Positions 21,594 to 21,784 of a stretch of 21,784 nt of DNA are shown here, one piece after another; position 1 is the first letter of the stretch; each line of letters opens with the position of its first letter. Source of the DNA: an uncultured Oscillospiraceae bacterium (GTDB taxonomy: Bacteria; Bacillota; Clostridia; Oscillospirales; Acutalibacteraceae); assembly GCA_900549155.1 (NCBI GenBank), contig URNF01000024.1:1-21784 (forward strand), given 5' to 3'. A program made the translations under genes and the position numbers. A model generated the notes under the pieces. It saw nothing but the letters and a program-made list of their open reading frames with translations, searched no databases and was not told where the DNA came from.

Positions 21594-21784
21594 TCAATCC
21601 GGCACAGGATGAAAAATATTGATAAAAGTCAATATGATCGAAAATGCGTAAACTGCCACCGCGGTAATATGCAGAAAGCACCGTATGTCGTTTTTATTCC
21701 GTAAAGACTGCAAGCCCTCTGATTACAGGATACCATACCCCACAGGCGGTTGCAATCCCGTTTCACAATTTTTGACATTCTATA
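21594..21784 (-). pseudogene. Broken second copy of the multi-pass membrane protein gene (runs off the window)
   Basis: The last frame ends VAVYAFSIILTFINIF, then HPVPD and a TGA at 21594, matching the C-terminus of the gene at 20842-21156. Further upstream the match (GVWYPVIRGLAVF against YVWCLGSLIMPRL) is in another frame that stops at TAA, with a shift near 21700. So this is a diverged copy with at least one frameshift, cut by the window end. DNA similarity is visible between 21600-21680 and 20860-20940. Confidence 0.6.

Noticed and set aside
1..21784. Insertion sequences, prophage genes, tRNA or rRNA genes
   Set aside because: No transposase, integrase, phage structural gene or tRNA-like sequence was seen in any frame or strand.

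Overview
The window looks like a chromosome segment of a gut-associated Clostridia (Firmicutes) bacterium, probably of the Ruminococcaceae/Oscillospiraceae type. The pointers are moderate GC content, strong AGGAGG-type ribosome binding sites with several TTG/GTG starts, a bile-salt-hydrolase-like enzyme, an intracellular GH125 mannosidase, SipW-type surface proteins and a type II-A CRISPR-Cas locus with csn2. The taxonomic call is inference from gene content.

Layout. (1) 1-2790: end of a SipW-type surface protein with a repetitive beta-helix-like C-terminus, then a two-membrane-segment protein with a Thr/Ala-rich tail, closed by a strong terminator. (2) 2791-9710: a complete type II-A locus. 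A tracrRNA on the minus strand has its own near-consensus promoter and terminator and sits divergently from cas9. Then come cas9 (all nuclease residues present), cas1 (broken by a one-base frameshift), cas2 and csn2, a leader ending in ATTTGAG, nine full repeats plus one truncated repeat with nine spacers, and a terminator. (3) 9778-11413: CDP-alcohol phosphatidyltransferase, NUDIX hydrolase and a small membrane protein. (4) 11412-15992: a probable mannose-foraging cassette of P-loop kinase-like protein, GH125 exo-alpha-1,6-mannosidase, AraC-type regulator, D-lyxose/D-mannose isomerase and PfkB fructokinase. The isomerase and kinase would turn released mannose into fructose and then fructose-6-phosphate. 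(5) 15974-17562: bile-salt-hydrolase-like enzyme, convergent with a decayed enzyme remnant. (6) 17573-21784: a tight minus-strand run of at least eleven small genes resembling an immunity-gene array of polymorphic-toxin systems: two NTF2-fold immunity-like proteins, DUF5071-like, DUF1871-like, small membrane proteins, and two broken genes at the right end.

Main points of interest. The tracrRNA anti-repeat pairs perfectly with the terminal repeat but with a G-U wobble to the eight leader-side repeats. The only good plus-strand promoter seen upstream of cas9 would give a cas9 leader antisense to the whole tracrRNA. Cas1 has lost two catalytic residues through the frameshift although the integration site looks intact. 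A separately regulated mannose route lies next to it, and an immunity cluster shows duplication and decay. Several one-base frameshifts occur in this window, so assembly error must be excluded before calling any of them biological.
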